A DNA stretch of 64,000 nt from JACDAL01 sp963849115 (GTDB lineage: Bacteria; Actinomycetota; CADDZG01; WHSQ01), in NCBI GenBank assembly GCA_963849115.1, contig CAWKGK010000009.1, forward strand, positions 1,054,001-1,118,000. The letters are read 5' to 3'. Positions within the stretch are counted from its first letter, which is position 1. Each line of letters begins with the position of its first letter. The position numbers were made by a program, and so were the translations under genes. Under the pieces are notes generated by a model. The model saw only the letters and a list, made by a program, of their open reading frames with translations. It was not told where the DNA came from and did not search any database. Positions 17,371 through 29,179 of this stretch are shown one piece after another.

Positions 17371-18926
17371 TCGTCCTCGTGGGGTTCATGGGCGCGGGCA
17401 AATCCACCGTGGGCCGTCTGCTGGCGGAGCGGCTCGGCTGCGCCTTCGCCGACACCGACGCCCTGATCGAGGCCCGCGCCGGCGCCCCGGTCAAGGACAT
17501 CTTCAGCCGCGCCGGCGAGGACGCCTTTCGGGCGCTCGAGCGCGACGTGGTGGCGGAGGCGCTGATGGGTGGCCCGGGAGTGGTCGCGCTGGGGGGAGGG
17601 GCGCTCGGGGACGCCGCCACCCGTGCGGCGCTGGCCGAGGCCCGGGTGGTGCATCTCGAGGTCTCCTTCGAGGAAGCGTTGCGCCGGCTGGGATCGGACG
17701 AGTCGCGGCCGCTGCTGGCCGCCGATCCAGCCGGGCTCTATGCCGCCCGCCTCGGCGTCTACGCGGCCGCCGCCGATGTCGTGGTCGCGACCGACGAGAG
17801 GGGGCCGGAGGAAGTTGCCGACGAGGTCGCCGGGAAGCTTCGGCCACAGCCCGAGCCCCGCCGCATACCCGTTCCCCTTCCCGGCCGGGCCCACGAGGTG
17901 GTCGTGGGCCGCGGCCTGATCGCCCGAATAGACGGGCTCCTGCCCCCGATCGAGGGGGCGGAGAAAGCCGTGATCGTGACCCACCCCTCGCTGAAGACTG
18001 TCGCCGGCGAGGTTGGGGCTGCGGTGGCGCGGCGCGGTCTCACCACGCTGGTAACCGAGGTCCCGGAGGGCGAGGGCTCGAAATCACTGGCCTCGGCCGA
18101 GCACCTCTACGACGTTCTCGCCGAGGCGGGCGCGCACCGGCGCGACCTGGTGGTGAGCGTCGGCGGGGGAGTGCTCTCGGACCTCAGCGGCTTCGTCGCC
18201 GCCACCTACCATCGCGGGATGCCGGTCGTCCACGTCCCCACCACGCTGCTGGCTCAGGTGGATGCCGCCATCGGGGGAAAGACGGGCGTCAACACGCCCC
18301 ACGGCAAGAACCTCGTGGGCGCCATCCATCAGCCCTCCGCGGTCGTCTGCGACATAGACGTGCTGCAGAGTCTGCCGCAGGAGGAGCTCGTCTCGGGCCT
18401 AGCAGAGGTTTGCAAGTACGGGTTCATCGCGGCCCCCGACCTCCTCGAGCTACTCGATAAGCGTGCCTCCGACATCCTGCAACGCGACCCGGAGCTTCTG
18501 GAGGAGATCGTCGCCACTTGCGCCGCCATCAAAGCCGCGGTCGTGGCGCGCGACGAGCGCGAGAGCGGCGAGCGAGCTCACCTCAACTACGGACACACCT
18601 TCGGTCATGCCATCGAGCATCTCTCGGGAATGCGTCACGGCGAGGCGATCTCGCTGGGCATGATCTGCGCCGCCTGCCTCGCCTCCGAGCTGGGGCTTAT
18701 CGACAACGACGTCGTCGCTCTCCATCGCCGGCTGCTCGGCTCGATGGGCTTGCCGGTCGCCGCGGAGCTCTCCATCGCCGAGCTCGAAGACATCTGGCGC
18801 CACGACAAGAAGTACGACGGCGAGGCGCGCTTCGTGGTGCTGGAGGGCCTCGGGCGGCCGCGCTCGGGTGTGTCCGCGTCGGGCCCGGTGCTCGAACGAG
18901 CCCTGGCCAGGGTGGCGATCGCATGA
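17367..18926 (+). CDS. aroKB: Fused shikimate kinase - 3-dehydroquinate synthase
   Basis: 519 residues in one frame with a GTG start overlapping the aroC stop. Residues 1-160 are shikimate kinase: P-loop GFMGAGKSTVG, DTDALIE, and the GGGA motif. Residues 165-519 are 3-dehydroquinate synthase: PEGEGSKS, VSVGGGVLSDLSGFVAATYHRG, LLAQVDAAIGGKTGVN, KNLVGAIHQP, and the metal-binding Glu/His residues in LAEVCKYG, LNYGHTFGHAIE and RHGEA. The two enzymes act at steps 5 and 2 of the shikimate pathway. They are usually separate adjacent genes; here the linker is short (LRPQPEPRRIPVPLPG) with no internal stop. Confidence 0.93.
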   Translation: MIVLVGFMGAGKSTVGRLLAERLGCAFADTDALIEARAGAPVKDIFSRAGEDAFRALERDVVAEALMGGPGVVALGGGALGDAATRAALAEARVVHLEVSFEEALRRLGSDESRPLLAADPAGLYAARLGVYAAAADVVVATDERGPEEVADEVAGKLRPQPEPRRIPVPLPGRAHEVVVGRGLIARIDGLLPPIEGAEKAVIVTHPSLKTVAGEVGAAVARRGLTTLVTEVPEGEGSKSLASAEHLYDVLAEAGAHRRDLVVSVGGGVLSDLSGFVAATYHRGMPVVHVPTTLLAQVDAAIGGKTGVNTPHGKNLVGAIHQPSAVVCDIDVLQSLPQEELVSGLAEVCKYGFIAAPDLLELLDKRASDILQRDPELLEEIVATCAAIKAAVVARDERESGERAHLNYGHTFGHAIEHLSGMRHGEAISLGMICAACLASELGLIDNDVVALHRRLLGSMGLPVAAELSIAELEDIWRHDKKYDGEARFVVLEGLGRPRSGVSASGPVLERALARVAIA

Positions 18927-19357
18927 AGGCTCTGGTGGTGCACGGCCCCAACCTCAACCTGGTTCATCTGCGCGATCCCGCCCTCTACGGGACGAGCTCT
19001 CTCGCCGACATCGACGAGCTCCTCGAGAAGGAAGCTCGCGCGCTGGAGCTCGAGCTCTCTATCCACCACAGCGCGCGCGAGGGCGAGATCATCGAGCTCC
19101 TGCACCAGGGCATCGGCGAGGTCGAGGGGGCTCTTCTCAACCCCGGCGCCTACGCCCACACCAGCCGTGCCATCGCCGACGCCATCGAAGCCGTCGGCTA
19201 CCCGGTCGTCGAGGTCCACCTCTCCAACATCCATGCTCGGGAGGAGTGGCGGCGGGTGTCGGTGACCGCGGAGAGGTGCCGGGGCTTGATCTCGGGGTTC
19301 GGCGCCGACTCCTACGTGCTCGGGCTCCGCGCCCTCGCCAACATCGTGAGAAGCTGA
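18923..19357 (+). CDS. aroQ: Type II 3-dehydroquinate dehydratase
   Basis: 144 residues, overlapping the aroKB stop by 4 bases (ATGA). The type II signatures are HGPNLNLVHLRDPALYG at the start (catalytic Tyr), LLNPGAYAHTS, and EVHLSNIHAREEWR. It converts 3-dehydroquinate to 3-dehydroshikimate. Residues NLNLVHLRDP replace the more common NLNLLGxREP. Confidence 0.95.
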   Translation: MKALVVHGPNLNLVHLRDPALYGTSSLADIDELLEKEARALELELSIHHSAREGEIIELLHQGIGEVEGALLNPGAYAHTSRAIADAIEAVGYPVVEVHLSNIHAREEWRRVSVTAERCRGLISGFGADSYVLGLRALANIVRS

Positions 19358-19361
19358 GGGC

Positions 19362-20447
19362 ATGGATCACGAGGCCCGCACCAAACGCGTCAGGGAGTCC
19401 CTTTCGGCCCACAACGCCGAGGCGTTGCTCGTCACCGACCTCGCCAACGTGCGTTACCTGACGGGGTTCTCGGGCAGCAACGGGCAGGTCCTGGTCACCG
19501 AGAACGCGGCCGTGTTCATGTCGGACTCGCGCTACGCAGCGAGGGCCGCCGACATGGTGCAGGGGGCCGAGGTCATCATTTACCCGCACCGCATGAGCGA
19601 CGCCCTGAAGGAGCGGCTCGACGGCGTCGGCAGGCTCGGAATAGAGGCGGGGAACCTCTCGGTTGCGAGTCTGGAGTCGCTCACCGAGCGACTGGACGGG
19701 GTCGAGCTCGTACCCACGAAGTCGGTGGTCGAAAACCTGCGCCGCACCAAGGATCAGGAGGAGGCCGCGCTGTTGCGCGAGGCGATCCGGATCGGCGACG
19801 AGTCGTTCTCGTGGGTGCTTCAGCGCCTGGGGGAGGGGGCCTCCGAGCGGCAGGTGGCGCTGGACCTCGAGGTGCACCTGCGGAGCTCCGGGGCGGAGGC
19901 GGTGTCGTTCGAGCCAATCGTCGGTAGCGGCCCTCTGAGCGCTCACATCCACCACACCCCCTCGGAGCGAGTGCTGCAGCGGGGAGACATCGTGCTGATG
20001 GACTTCGGTTGCCGTTATGAGGGCTACTGCTCGGACCTCACCCGCACGGTCGTGGTGGGGGCCGCAAGTGATGAGCAACGGGAGATCTACGACCTGGTCT
20101 TGAGGGCGCAGGCAGAGGGAATCGCCGCGGCGAAAGCGGGGGCCGGAACCGAGGATGTGGATGTTGCCGCCCGCCATGTTATCGAGGAAGGCGGCCACGG
20201 CGACGAGTTCAAGCACTCGCTGGGCCACGGGGTGGGGCTCCACATCCACGAGGCGCCCCGGCTCGGCAAGTCTCCCGAGGAGGATCTCGACGCCAAGTCG
20301 CTGAAGGCCCAGGACGTGGTGACGATCGAGCCCGGCGTTTACCTCATCGGCAAGTTCGGCATTCGCATCGAGGACTGCGTCCTGGTGACGGAGCAGGGCT
20401 GCGAGGTCCTCGGCTCTGCCCCCAAGGACCACCTCCTGGAAGTATGA
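19362..20447 (+). CDS. pepQ: Xaa-Pro aminopeptidase / M24 family metallopeptidase
   Basis: 361 residues: creatinase N-domain (1-130) then the pita-bread M24 domain. Metal ligands are visible in LMDFGCRYEGYCSDLTRT (two Asp), SLGHGVGLHIHEAPRL (His), TIEPGVYL (Glu) and GIRIEDCVLVT (Glu). This gene between aroQ and efp is a conserved order in Gram-positive bacteria. Cytoplasmic, cleaving X-Pro peptides. Confidence 0.9.
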   Translation: MDHEARTKRVRESLSAHNAEALLVTDLANVRYLTGFSGSNGQVLVTENAAVFMSDSRYAARAADMVQGAEVIIYPHRMSDALKERLDGVGRLGIEAGNLSVASLESLTERLDGVELVPTKSVVENLRRTKDQEEAALLREAIRIGDESFSWVLQRLGEGASERQVALDLEVHLRSSGAEAVSFEPIVGSGPLSAHIHHTPSERVLQRGDIVLMDFGCRYEGYCSDLTRTVVVGAASDEQREIYDLVLRAQAEGIAAAKAGAGTEDVDVAARHVIEEGGHGDEFKHSLGHGVGLHIHEAPRLGKSPEEDLDAKSLKAQDVVTIEPGVYLIGKFGIRIEDCVLVTEQGCEVLGSAPKDHLLEV

Positions 20448-20454
20448 AAAGTCT

Positions 20455-21012
20455 TTGATCTCGACCAACGACATGCGCCCGGGCCAGACGCTCGAGCTCT
20501 CCGGCGACCTCTTCACGATCGTCAACTATCAGCACGTGAAGCCGGGCAAGGGCCAAGCGTTCGTTAAGACCAAGCTGAAGAACGTCAAGTCGGGTGCGGT
20601 CACCGACCGGACCTTTCGCGCCGACGAGAAGGTCAGTCTCGCGGTTCTCGACAAGCGGGAGATGCAGTATCTCTACGAGGACGACGCCGGGCTCGTGTTC
20701 ATGGACAAGGAGAGCTACGAGCAGGTCCACGTCGATCCCGAGCTTCTGGGGGAGTCGCGCCGCTTCTTGAGCGACGGGGCCACCTGCCTGGTGCCGACTT
20801 ACGAGGGCACACCAATCGGTGCCGAGCTTCCGCTGTCGCTCGAGCTCGAGGTGACCGAAACCGAGCCCGGCCACAAGGGCGACCGCGTCTCCGGCGCGCT
20901 CAAGCCGGCGACGGTCGAGACGGGGGCCGTGGTGCAGGTGCCGCTGTTCATCGAGCAGGGCCAGAAAATCAAGGTCGACACTCGCTCCGGCACCTACATG
21001 TCGCGCGCGTGA
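20455..21012 (+). CDS. efp: Translation elongation factor P
   Basis: 185 residues with a TTG start (MISTNDMRPGQTLEL); no ATG in a suitable place. Three OB-like domains are complete. The tip loop carries a lysine in VKPGKGQAF, the residue that is modified in many bacteria; no modification enzyme gene is visible here. EF-P relieves ribosome stalling at polyproline, which is relevant to the proline-rich linkers in the PilT- and PilP-like proteins of this window. Confidence 0.95.
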   Translation: MISTNDMRPGQTLELSGDLFTIVNYQHVKPGKGQAFVKTKLKNVKSGAVTDRTFRADEKVSLAVLDKREMQYLYEDDAGLVFMDKESYEQVHVDPELLGESRRFLSDGATCLVPTYEGTPIGAELPLSLELEVTETEPGHKGDRVSGALKPATVETGAVVQVPLFIEQGQKIKVDTRSGTYMSRA

Positions 21013-21028
21013 GCAGCACGACTCACTC

Positions 21029-21538
21029 TTGAAGGGCCGCCGCGCCGCCCGCCGGCTCGCGCTCGATGTGCTCTACGAAGCCGAGATCCGCGGCCGCTCG
21101 CCGGTGGAAGCGTTCTTGGAGCGCGAGCATCACGGCTGGGTCATCCCCGCCGCAGAGGACACGCTCGACCCGGTGGAGGCGCTGCTCGAAGACGACTCGG
21201 ATGAGACGAGCGATCGGCTCGGCGATCGCGACGCAACGAGAGATGATGTCGTCGACTACGCGCGCGGCCTCGTCGAAGGTGTGCAGGAGCACCAGGCCGA
21301 CATCGACGAGCTCATCGTCAAGCACGCGGAGCGCTGGGGGCTGCAGCGCATGCCGGTGGTGGACAGGACCGTGCTCCGAATGGCGACCTGCGAGCTGCTG
21401 TGGGGGGAGGACATCCCGGTGGCGGTGGCGATCAACGAGGCCGTCGAGCTCGTGAAGTCGTTGTCGACTGACGACTCGGGGCGCTTCGTGAACGGGGTGC
21501 TGGGCCGGATCGCAGAGGGGAAATCCGCCCGGACCTGA
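21029..21538 (+). CDS. nusB: Transcription antitermination factor NusB
   Basis: 169 residues with a TTG start. The N-terminus ARRLALDVLYEAEIRGRSP and the C-terminal LRMATCELLWGEDIPVAVAINEAVELVKSLSTDDSGRFVNGVLGRIAE are diagnostic. There is an acidic insert in the middle. NusB binds boxA RNA with NusE for rRNA antitermination. It is the last gene before a terminator region. Confidence 0.95.
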   Translation: MKGRRAARRLALDVLYEAEIRGRSPVEAFLEREHHGWVIPAAEDTLDPVEALLEDDSDETSDRLGDRDATRDDVVDYARGLVEGVQEHQADIDELIVKHAERWGLQRMPVVDRTVLRMATCELLWGEDIPVAVAINEAVELVKSLSTDDSGRFVNGVLGRIAEGKSART

Positions 21539-21551
21539 ACCCCCCCTCGCG

Positions 21552-21660
21552 TTTTGAGCGCGTCAGAGCGCGGTTTTCCGCGTCGAGAGGCGCTCAAAAA
21601 ATCACGGGCATTTTCTAGGGGCCTCAGAGCGCGGTTTTCCGCGTCGAGAGGCGCTCAAAA
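21552..21660 (+). terminator. Duplicated terminator-like palindrome after nusB
   Basis: TTTTGAGCGC (21552-21561) pairs with GCGCTCAAAA (21590-21599), enclosing a second hairpin CGCGGttttCCGCG. A 37-bp stretch (21563-21599) is repeated exactly at 21624-21660. The A/T tails on both sides make it able to act in either direction. Confidence 0.75.
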
Positions 21661-21710
21661 GCCTCAGGTCCTTGCCTTGGGGCCGGGCGACGCGATAGCG
21701 TCGGCCCAAC

Positions 21711-21812
21711 AACAGTCCTTTAACTCGGCCCTGTGAGGCCGGAAAGGAGCACGATGATCGCTCTGCACGCGCGCGCTTCCCGAGCTTGGTCGTCATCGGG
21801 AAGCGTTTTTTG
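21711..21812 (+). promoter_or_regulatory. PyrR-type leader: binding hairpin, leader ORF and intrinsic terminator
   Basis: The hairpin TCCTTT-aact-CGGCC-ctgtga-GGCCG-g-AAAGGA (21716-21748) has the CCNGNGAGG-like loop of PyrR binding sites. Its 3' strand contains AAAGGAG, the Shine-Dalgarno of a leader ORF starting at 21754. The leader ORF runs through an intrinsic terminator, GCTTCCCGA (21775-21783) paired with TCGGGAAGC (21796-21804) and followed by GTTTTTT. PyrR bound with UMP would hide the ribosome site. This predicts repression of the operon when pyrimidines are abundant. Confidence 0.8.
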
Positions 21813-21813
21813 A
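21754..21813 (+). CDS. 19-codon leader ORF coupled to pyrR
   Basis: ATG 21754 with SD AAAGGAG; codes for MIALHARASRAWSSSGSVF. Its TGA (21811-21813) overlaps the pyrR ATG (21813-21815) as TGATG. The ORF covers both strands of the terminator stem, so a translating ribosome would prevent the terminator from forming and then reinitiate at pyrR. The peptide itself probably has no function. Confidence 0.55.
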   Translation: MIALHARASRAWSSSGSVF

Positions 21814-22403
21814 TGGGCGGGGGCCTCTCCCACGACCACGCAGAGCCGGCCGCACCACCCGGCCCGGCCCACGTCATGGAGTCGGACGAGATCCGGCGTG
21901 CGCTCACCCGGATCGCTCACGAGATAGTCGAGCACAACAAGGGCGCCGAGGATCTCTGCCTGGTGGGGATCAGGACCCGGGGCGCGCCTCTGGCCGAGCG
22001 ACTGGCGCACTCCATCGCCTCTTTCGAGGGCGTGGCCGTGCCCTCGGGCGCGCTCGACGTCACGCTCTATCGCGACGATGTCGCGCTCAAGCGGCCGCGC
22101 TCGGTGGAACGAACCACAGTGTCGGCCGATGTGAACGGCCTCGCGGTGGTACTGGTCGACGACGTCCTCTACACCGGCCGTACGATCCGGGCCGCGCTCG
22201 ACGCGCTGCTCGACCTCGGCCGCCCGCGCGTCGTGCGCTTGGCGGTTCTGGTCGACCGAGGCCATCGCGAGTTCCCGATCCGCGCCGACCACGTCGGCCG
22301 CAACCTGCCGACCTCGGTTCAGGAAGTCGTCTCGGTCCACCTCACGGAGACCGACGGAGAGGACGCGGTGATGATCTCCAAGCTTGGCGGGGGCCGCGCA
22401 TGA
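21813..22403 (+). CDS. pyrR: Bifunctional PyrR: pyr operon regulator / uracil phosphoribosyltransferase
   Basis: 196 residues from ATG 21813, the first start after the terminator; Met at 21876 (MESDEIRRALTRIAHEIVE) is an alternative and is closer to the usual N-terminus. The PRPP loop VVLVDDVLYTGRTIRAALDAL and the conserved GIRTRGAPLAERL are intact. It binds the leader RNA and represses the operon it heads. Confidence 0.93.
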   Translation: MGGGLSHDHAEPAAPPGPAHVMESDEIRRALTRIAHEIVEHNKGAEDLCLVGIRTRGAPLAERLAHSIASFEGVAVPSGALDVTLYRDDVALKRPRSVERTTVSADVNGLAVVLVDDVLYTGRTIRAALDALLDLGRPRVVRLAVLVDRGHREFPIRADHVGRNLPTSVQEVVSVHLTETDGEDAVMISKLGGGRA

Positions 22404-23326
22404 TCGAGCACCTGTTGTCGATGGACCAGCTTGCCGCCTCGGATATAACGACGATCCTCGATACCGCCGAGTCGTTGCTCGAGGTCACCCATCGCCCCAT
22501 CAAGAAGCTCCCCACCCTTCGGGGCAGGACCGTCTGCAACCTCTTCTACGAGGCCTCAACCCGCACGCGCATCTCGTTCGAGCTGGCGGCCAAGCGGCTG
22601 AGCGCAGATGTCATCAACTTCTCCGCCGACGGGAAGTCGGCAGTCGCCAAGGGGGAGTCGTTCAAGGACACCGCGTGGACGCTCGAGGCCATGGGCGTCG
22701 ACGCAATCATCGTGCGCCACGGGGCGTCGGGGGCGCCGCACCAGCTCGCCCGGTGGGTCAAGGCGAGCGTGATCAACGCCGGCGACGGCTGCCACGAGCA
22801 CCCCACCCAGGCCCTGCTCGACCTGTTCTCGATCCGCAGGCGCTTCAAGGACTTCGAGGGCCTCGAGGTGGCGATCGTCGGCGACGTGATGAACTCGCGC
22901 GTGGCGAGGTCAAACGTCAAGGGACTGCTCGCAATGGGGGCGAGCGTTACCCTCGTAGGCCCCCACACACTGGTTCCGAGGAGCGCGTCGGCGTGGGGAG
23001 CGACCATCGTGCACGACCTCGATGAGGTCATCGGCGACGTCGACATCTGCTACCTGCTGCGCGTACAGAAGGAACGCCAGTCGGAGCAGCTGTTCCCCTC
23101 CGACCGTGAGTACGCGGCCTGCTGGGGGCTCGATTCCAAGCGGCTGCACCGCATGAAGCCCGAAGCCCTCGTCATGCACCCCGGCCCCCTCAATCGCGGG
23201 GTCGAGATCTCGGCCGAGGCCTCTGAGTCTGAGCGCGCCATCATTCTGGACCAGGTGGCCAACGGCCTCGCGGTGCGGATGAGCCTCCTCTATCTGATGC
23301 TCGGCGGCAGAGACGAGTGGTCATGA
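22400..23326 (+). CDS. pyrB: Aspartate carbamoyltransferase catalytic subunit
   Basis: 308 residues overlapping pyrR by 4 bases. Carbamoyl phosphate site FYEASTRTRISFELAAKRL, HPTQALLDLFSI, and HPGPLNRGVEI are all present. It makes carbamoyl aspartate. No pyrI regulatory subunit gene lies nearby, so control is expected at the PyrR leader. Confidence 0.96.
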   Translation: MIEHLLSMDQLAASDITTILDTAESLLEVTHRPIKKLPTLRGRTVCNLFYEASTRTRISFELAAKRLSADVINFSADGKSAVAKGESFKDTAWTLEAMGVDAIIVRHGASGAPHQLARWVKASVINAGDGCHEHPTQALLDLFSIRRRFKDFEGLEVAIVGDVMNSRVARSNVKGLLAMGASVTLVGPHTLVPRSASAWGATIVHDLDEVIGDVDICYLLRVQKERQSEQLFPSDREYAACWGLDSKRLHRMKPEALVMHPGPLNRGVEISAEASESERAIILDQVANGLAVRMSLLYLMLGGRDEWS

Positions 23327-24645
23327 CGCAGGCACTGCTGTTCGCCGGGGCGCGTCTGATCGATCCGGCTTCGGGGCGAGATGAGATCTGCGACGTGCTG
23401 GTGGCCGAGGGTGTGGTCAAGGCTCTCGGGCGCGGCCTCGACGCCGCAGGCGCGGAGGTGATCGATCTCGAGGGGGCGCTGCTGGGTCCCGGTCTCGTCG
23501 ACCTCCACACCCACCTGCGCGAGCCCGGGCGCGAGGACGAGGAAGACATCGCCTCTGCCTCGGCGGCGGCTGCGGCCGGCGGCTACACGGCCCTGTGCGC
23601 CATGCCCAACACCGACCCGGTGGCGGACAGCGCCGCGGTGGTGGAGAAGGTATGGGCGAGAGGCCACAGCGTAGGGCTGGTCGAAGTGGTGCCTGCGGGG
23701 GCCCTGTCGCGCGGTTTGAGGGGCGTCGAGATGGCCGACCTCGGCGAGATGGCGCGCGGCCGGGCCCGCGTGCGCCTGTTCACCGACGACGGCCATGGGG
23801 TCCAGGACGCGCTCTTCGCCCGCAGGGCCATGGAGTACCTGTCGGGATTCGACTGCATCTACGCGGAGCATTGCGAAGACGACAGCCTCGCTCGCGGCGG
23901 GCAGATGCACGAGGGCGGACGCTCGATGGCGTTGGGGTTGAGGGGCATCCCCGCCGAAGCAGAGGAGCTGATGGCGGCGCGCGACATCGCCCTGGCCAAG
24001 CTCACCGGCTGCCGGCTTCATCTGTTGCACATCTCGACCGCAGGCACGGTCGAGCTCGTGCGCCGGGCCAAGGCCGAGGGCGTGGCCGTGACCGCGGAGG
24101 CGACCCCGCACCACTTCACCTTGACCGATGCCGCTCTCGAGGGCTACGACCCCAACGCCAAGGTCAATCCCCCGCTGCGAGAGGGGCACGACAGGGACGC
24201 CCTGATCGCAGGCCTCGCCGACGGCACCATCGACGCAATCGCCACCGACCACGCCCCCCATGCGATCGAGGAGAAGGAAGTTGAGCTCGTGCTCGCTCCG
24301 CCCGGCCTGGTCGGTCTAGAGACCGCCCTGGGCCTCGCCGTGACCGAGCTCGTCGAGCCGGGGCACCTCGGCTGGCAGGAGCTGTTCGAGCGCATGTCGG
24401 CCGCGCCGGCACGCATCTTGGGGCTCACGGACCACGGGCGCATCGCGGTGGGGAGACCCGCCAACCTCGTGGTCGTCGACCCGCAGGCGTCGTGGACGGT
24501 CGATCCGCGGGAGTTTCTCTCCCGCTCCCGCAACACTCCCTTCGGGGGGAGAAAGCTGAGGGGGAGGGTGTTGTGGACCTTGCACGACGGCGCGGTGACC
24601 TTCGCGGCCGAGCCCGTTGCAGTTCCCGCACGAATGCCGGCGTGA
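23323..24645 (+). CDS. pyrC: Dihydroorotase
   Basis: 440 residues from ATG 23323, which overlaps the pyrB stop (ATGA); an in-frame GTG at 23317 is possible. Type I dihydroorotase metal ligands: DLHTHLREPG, EHCEDD, LLHIST and ATDHAPH. It cyclises carbamoyl aspartate to dihydroorotate. Confidence 0.95.
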   Translation: MTQALLFAGARLIDPASGRDEICDVLVAEGVVKALGRGLDAAGAEVIDLEGALLGPGLVDLHTHLREPGREDEEDIASASAAAAAGGYTALCAMPNTDPVADSAAVVEKVWARGHSVGLVEVVPAGALSRGLRGVEMADLGEMARGRARVRLFTDDGHGVQDALFARRAMEYLSGFDCIYAEHCEDDSLARGGQMHEGGRSMALGLRGIPAEAEELMAARDIALAKLTGCRLHLLHISTAGTVELVRRAKAEGVAVTAEATPHHFTLTDAALEGYDPNAKVNPPLREGHDRDALIAGLADGTIDAIATDHAPHAIEEKEVELVLAPPGLVGLETALGLAVTELVEPGHLGWQELFERMSAAPARILGLTDHGRIAVGRPANLVVVDPQASWTVDPREFLSRSRNTPFGGRKLRGRVLWTLHDGAVTFAAEPVAVPARMPA

Positions 24646-25775
24646 GACAAGTGCCCACCGCGTTGTTGGCGCTGGAGGACGGCCGGGTTTTTTCTGGGGA
24701 CGCGCTCGGCGCTCGGGGGACGGTCACGGGTGAGGTGTGCTTCAACACCTCGATGACCGGCTATCAGGAGGTGCTCACCGACCCCAGCTACCACGGCCAG
24801 ATCGTCGCCCTGACCGCCCCGCACATCGGAAACACCGGCGTCAACGACGCCGACGATCAGGCGAGCAGGCCGTGGGCCGCGGGCTTGGTCGTGAGAGAGG
24901 CGTCCGCGGCTTACAGCTCGTGGCGGGCGACGGGCTCGCTGTCCTCGTACCTCGAACGCCACCGTGTCGTGGCCGCGACAGAGATGGACACCCGCGCGCT
25001 CACCCGTCACGTCCGCAGCCGGGGGGCGCTCAAGGGGGCGCTGTCGAGCACGGTCACGGATGCCTCGCAGCTGGTCGATATCGCACGCTCGTCGCCCCCT
25101 TATGCAGGCCGCGACCTGGTGGCGGAGGTGAGCACACCGGCCCCCTACGTGTGCCCCCCGGTCGCCGCGGACGACGACTTGCCCCCCCGCCGCGTGGCAG
25201 CCCTCGACCTCGGCATCAAGGCCAACATGCTCGACCTGCTCACCAGGCGCGGCTGCGAGGTCACCGTGCTCCCGGCGTCGACCCCGGCCCCCGCGATCCT
25301 CGCCGGTGGCTACGACGGCGTGCTGTTGACCAACGGCCCCGGGGACCCCGAGCCCCTCAGCGGCGTGATCGCAACCGCCTCCGAGCTGATCGGAAGGGTT
25401 CCTGTGTTCGGCATCTGCCTCGGACATCAGATCCTTGGCCTGGCGTTGGGCGGGGCCACCTACAAGCTGCCGTTCGGCCACCGCGGCGGCAACCACCCGG
25501 TCCGCCGCTACGAGGACGGCCGCGTCGAGATCACCTGCCAGAACCACGGGTTCGCGGTCACGCCCGGCTCACTCGAGCGGAACGGGGTACGGGTCACGCA
25601 CGTGAACCTCAACGACTCCACGATCGAGGGCATCGCCGTGGACGGGGTTTGTTTCTCGGTCCAGTACCACCCCGAGTCCGGCCCCGGCCCCCGGGACGCC
25701 CGCTACCTCTTCGAGCGCTTCTCGGAGCTCATGGCGAGCTTCCCAGCCGTCCCAGTCCCCGCCCGGAGCACTTAG
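24642..25775 (+). CDS. carA: Carbamoyl-phosphate synthase small (glutaminase) subunit
   Basis: 377 residues from GTG 24642, overlapping the pyrC stop (GTGA); GTG 24651 is an alternative. N-terminal domain TGEVCFNTSMTGYQEVLTDPSY, then a class I amidotransferase with nucleophile Cys in FGICLGHQILGLALGG and catalytic His/Glu in QYHPESGPGPRD. It supplies ammonia to CarB. Confidence 0.96.
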   Translation: MRQVPTALLALEDGRVFSGDALGARGTVTGEVCFNTSMTGYQEVLTDPSYHGQIVALTAPHIGNTGVNDADDQASRPWAAGLVVREASAAYSSWRATGSLSSYLERHRVVAATEMDTRALTRHVRSRGALKGALSSTVTDASQLVDIARSSPPYAGRDLVAEVSTPAPYVCPPVAADDDLPPRRVAALDLGIKANMLDLLTRRGCEVTVLPASTPAPAILAGGYDGVLLTNGPGDPEPLSGVIATASELIGRVPVFGICLGHQILGLALGGATYKLPFGHRGGNHPVRRYEDGRVEITCQNHGFAVTPGSLERNGVRVTHVNLNDSTIEGIAVDGVCFSVQYHPESGPGPRDARYLFERFSELMASFPAVPVPARST

Positions 25776-25805
25776 AGTGCGTCCACACAACCGAAGGGAG
25801 CGAGC

Positions 25806-25919
25806 TTGGGCAGGGGAGACCGCAAGTCGGTCAGGTGGAAGAAGGACAGGCAGCGCAAGAAGTTGGCCCGGACAAGGCGCGCGGCAGATGTCAGAGGGGC
25901 CGAACGCCGCCGCCGCTAG
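25806..25919 (+). CDS. Small very basic protein between carA and carB
   Basis: 37 residues, TTG start behind GAAGGGAGCGAGC. The sequence starts MGRGDRKSVRWKKDRQRKK and ends in four arginines, with about 17 Arg/Lys in all. The N-terminal GRGDRKS resembles the start of bTHX, a small ribosomal protein, but the rest does not clearly match. The good ribosome site and in-operon position support a real gene; the role is unknown, perhaps RNA or ribosome binding. Confidence 0.55.
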   Translation: MGRGDRKSVRWKKDRQRKKLARTRRAADVRGAERRRR

Positions 25920-25937
25920 CCGATTCAAGCCGAGCTG

Positions 25938-29177
<3,240 letters not shown>

Positions 29178-29179
29178 CC

